Source: Pseudomonas monsensis (lineage in GTDB: Bacteria; Pseudomonadota; Gammaproteobacteria; Pseudomonadales; Pseudomonadaceae). Taken from it: a stretch of DNA of 64,000 nt. The notes beneath the pieces are model-generated. The model saw only the letters and a program-made list of their open reading frames with translations, was not told where the DNA came from and did not search any database. Position 1 is the first letter of the stretch, and every line of letters begins with the position of its first letter. A program made the position numbers and the translations under genes. Positions 63,431 to 64,000 of this stretch are shown here, in pieces. The stretch covers positions 851,001 through 915,000 of the forward strand of contig NZ_CP077087.1 in assembly GCF_014268495.2 (NCBI RefSeq). Reading direction: 5' to 3'.

Positions 63431-64000
63431 ATGAACAGTAAACACATCGATCTGCTGGATTTCAGCGAACTGCCGTCAGCGGTGTACTTCCGCTACGCCG
63501 ACTTCAACGCCCATGAATACGCCGCGCCGCACCGGCATCCGTGGGGCACGCTGGAGTACGCGGCGCACGGTGTGCTGCACATGGACGTCGATGGCAACCG
63601 CTTCATGTCGCCGCCGCAGTACGCGGTGTGGGTACCGCCGCAGGTCGAGCACAGTTTCTACAGCCACCAACCAGTCAACTATCGTGCGGTGTGCCTCGAC
63701 CCCAAGGTCTGCGCCGAACTGCCGGCACGGGCCTGCACGCTGGCAATCAGCGACATCCTCAAGGCGATTCTCAAGGACTTCGCCGCACGCGATGTGAAAA
63801 TCCCCGAGCTCGAAGCCGACCGGCGACTGGCCCAGGTGCTGGTTGATCAACTGCAACAGGCGCCGGTGCATGAATGTTATCTGCCGTATGCGAGTAATCC
63901 CGGGTTGCTGGCGATTCTCGATGCATTGCAGGCCGATCCGGGCAGTAACCAACCGCTGGCGCACTGGGCGGCGCAGGTACACGTCAGCGAGCGCACGCTG
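63431..64000 (+). CDS. AraC family transcriptional regulator, 3'-truncated by window edge
   Basis: The frame is open from the ATG at 63431 to the last base (190 codons). The N-terminal cupin-type domain is visible (HRHPWGTLEYAAHGVLHMDV, SPPQYAVWVPPQVEHSFY). The helix-turn-helix region begins at the edge with LAHWAAQVHVSERTL, the first AraC-type helix-turn-helix. The layout matches the group of AraC regulators that sit divergent to a DMT or MFS exporter. The second helix-turn-helix lies beyond the window. Confidence 0.88.
   Translation, partial: MNSKHIDLLDFSELPSAVYFRYADFNAHEYAAPHRHPWGTLEYAAHGVLHMDVDGNRFMSPPQYAVWVPPQVEHSFYSHQPVNYRAVCLDPKVCAELPARACTLAISDILKAILKDFAARDVKIPELEADRRLAQVLVDQLQQAPVHECYLPYASNPGLLAILDALQADPGSNQPLAHWAAQVHVSERTL

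Overview
The window reads as a chromosomal segment of a fluorescent Pseudomonas (P. fluorescens/P. koreensis-like). The evidence is high-GC coding DNA, gene blocks whose order recalls P. aeruginosa (rnr-rlmB-rpsF-rpsR-DUF2232-rplI-dnaB; LOG-azu-nadE-pncB; ureEFG-desT), the P. putida-type amaB/amaA pipecolate genes, a bra branched-chain amino-acid operon, and many Pseudomonas-type REP inverted-repeat pairs. Species assignment is inference.

Layout. 1-4.2 kb: the 3' part of a chemoreceptor, then a Fur-box-preceded ferric-iron binding protein and permease without an ATPase. 4.3-4.8 kb: two identical tRNA-Leu(CAG) genes, each with its own promoter and terminator. 4.9-12.2 kb: RNase R, RlmB, the S6/S18/L9 ribosomal operon and replicative helicase DnaB. 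12.2-21.2 kb: an accessory block of three very large paralogous proteins in one probable operon; one ends in an LRR plus NEL-type E3 ubiquitin-ligase domain, and the other two share a different C-terminal domain. 21.4-24.5 kb: the radical-SAM protein YgiQ and a 114-bp tandem-repeat element with terminal inverted repeats. 24.6-31.3 kb: a transglutaminase/DUF2126, ATP-grasp/alpha-E, transglutaminase operon behind a sigma54-type promoter. 31.5-35.5 kb: LOG phosphoribohydrolase, azurin, and the NAD salvage pair pncB-nadE. 35.5-38.6 kb: an AT-richer patch with two small unknown genes, an alanine/glycine symporter and its divergent regulator. 38.6-42.6 kb: LysR regulator, AmaB and AmaA. 42.6-48.2 kb: braCDEFG with a near-perfect sigma54 promoter. 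48.3-48.9 kb: a non-coding stretch with five DnaA-box consensus matches. 49-56 kb: SDR, CDF transporter, AGE epimerase, urease accessory genes (third sigma54-type promoter), DesT-like regulator, and a secreted repeat protein. 56.5-64 kb: AsmA-like protein, ferritin-like protein, LysR, azoreductase, SMR exporter, lipase, DMT transporter and a truncated AraC regulator.

A unifying theme is nitrogen. Three separate units (ATP-grasp/transglutaminase, braC, ureE) carry -24/-12 promoters with NtrC-like half-sites upstream, which suggests control by RpoN/NtrC. The most novel candidates are the three-gene effector-like operon (12.2-21.2 kb), the DnaA-box cluster (48.3-48.8 kb), and the internally amplified MITE-like array (23.8-24.4 kb). 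No prophage, CRISPR array, transposase or rRNA was seen.
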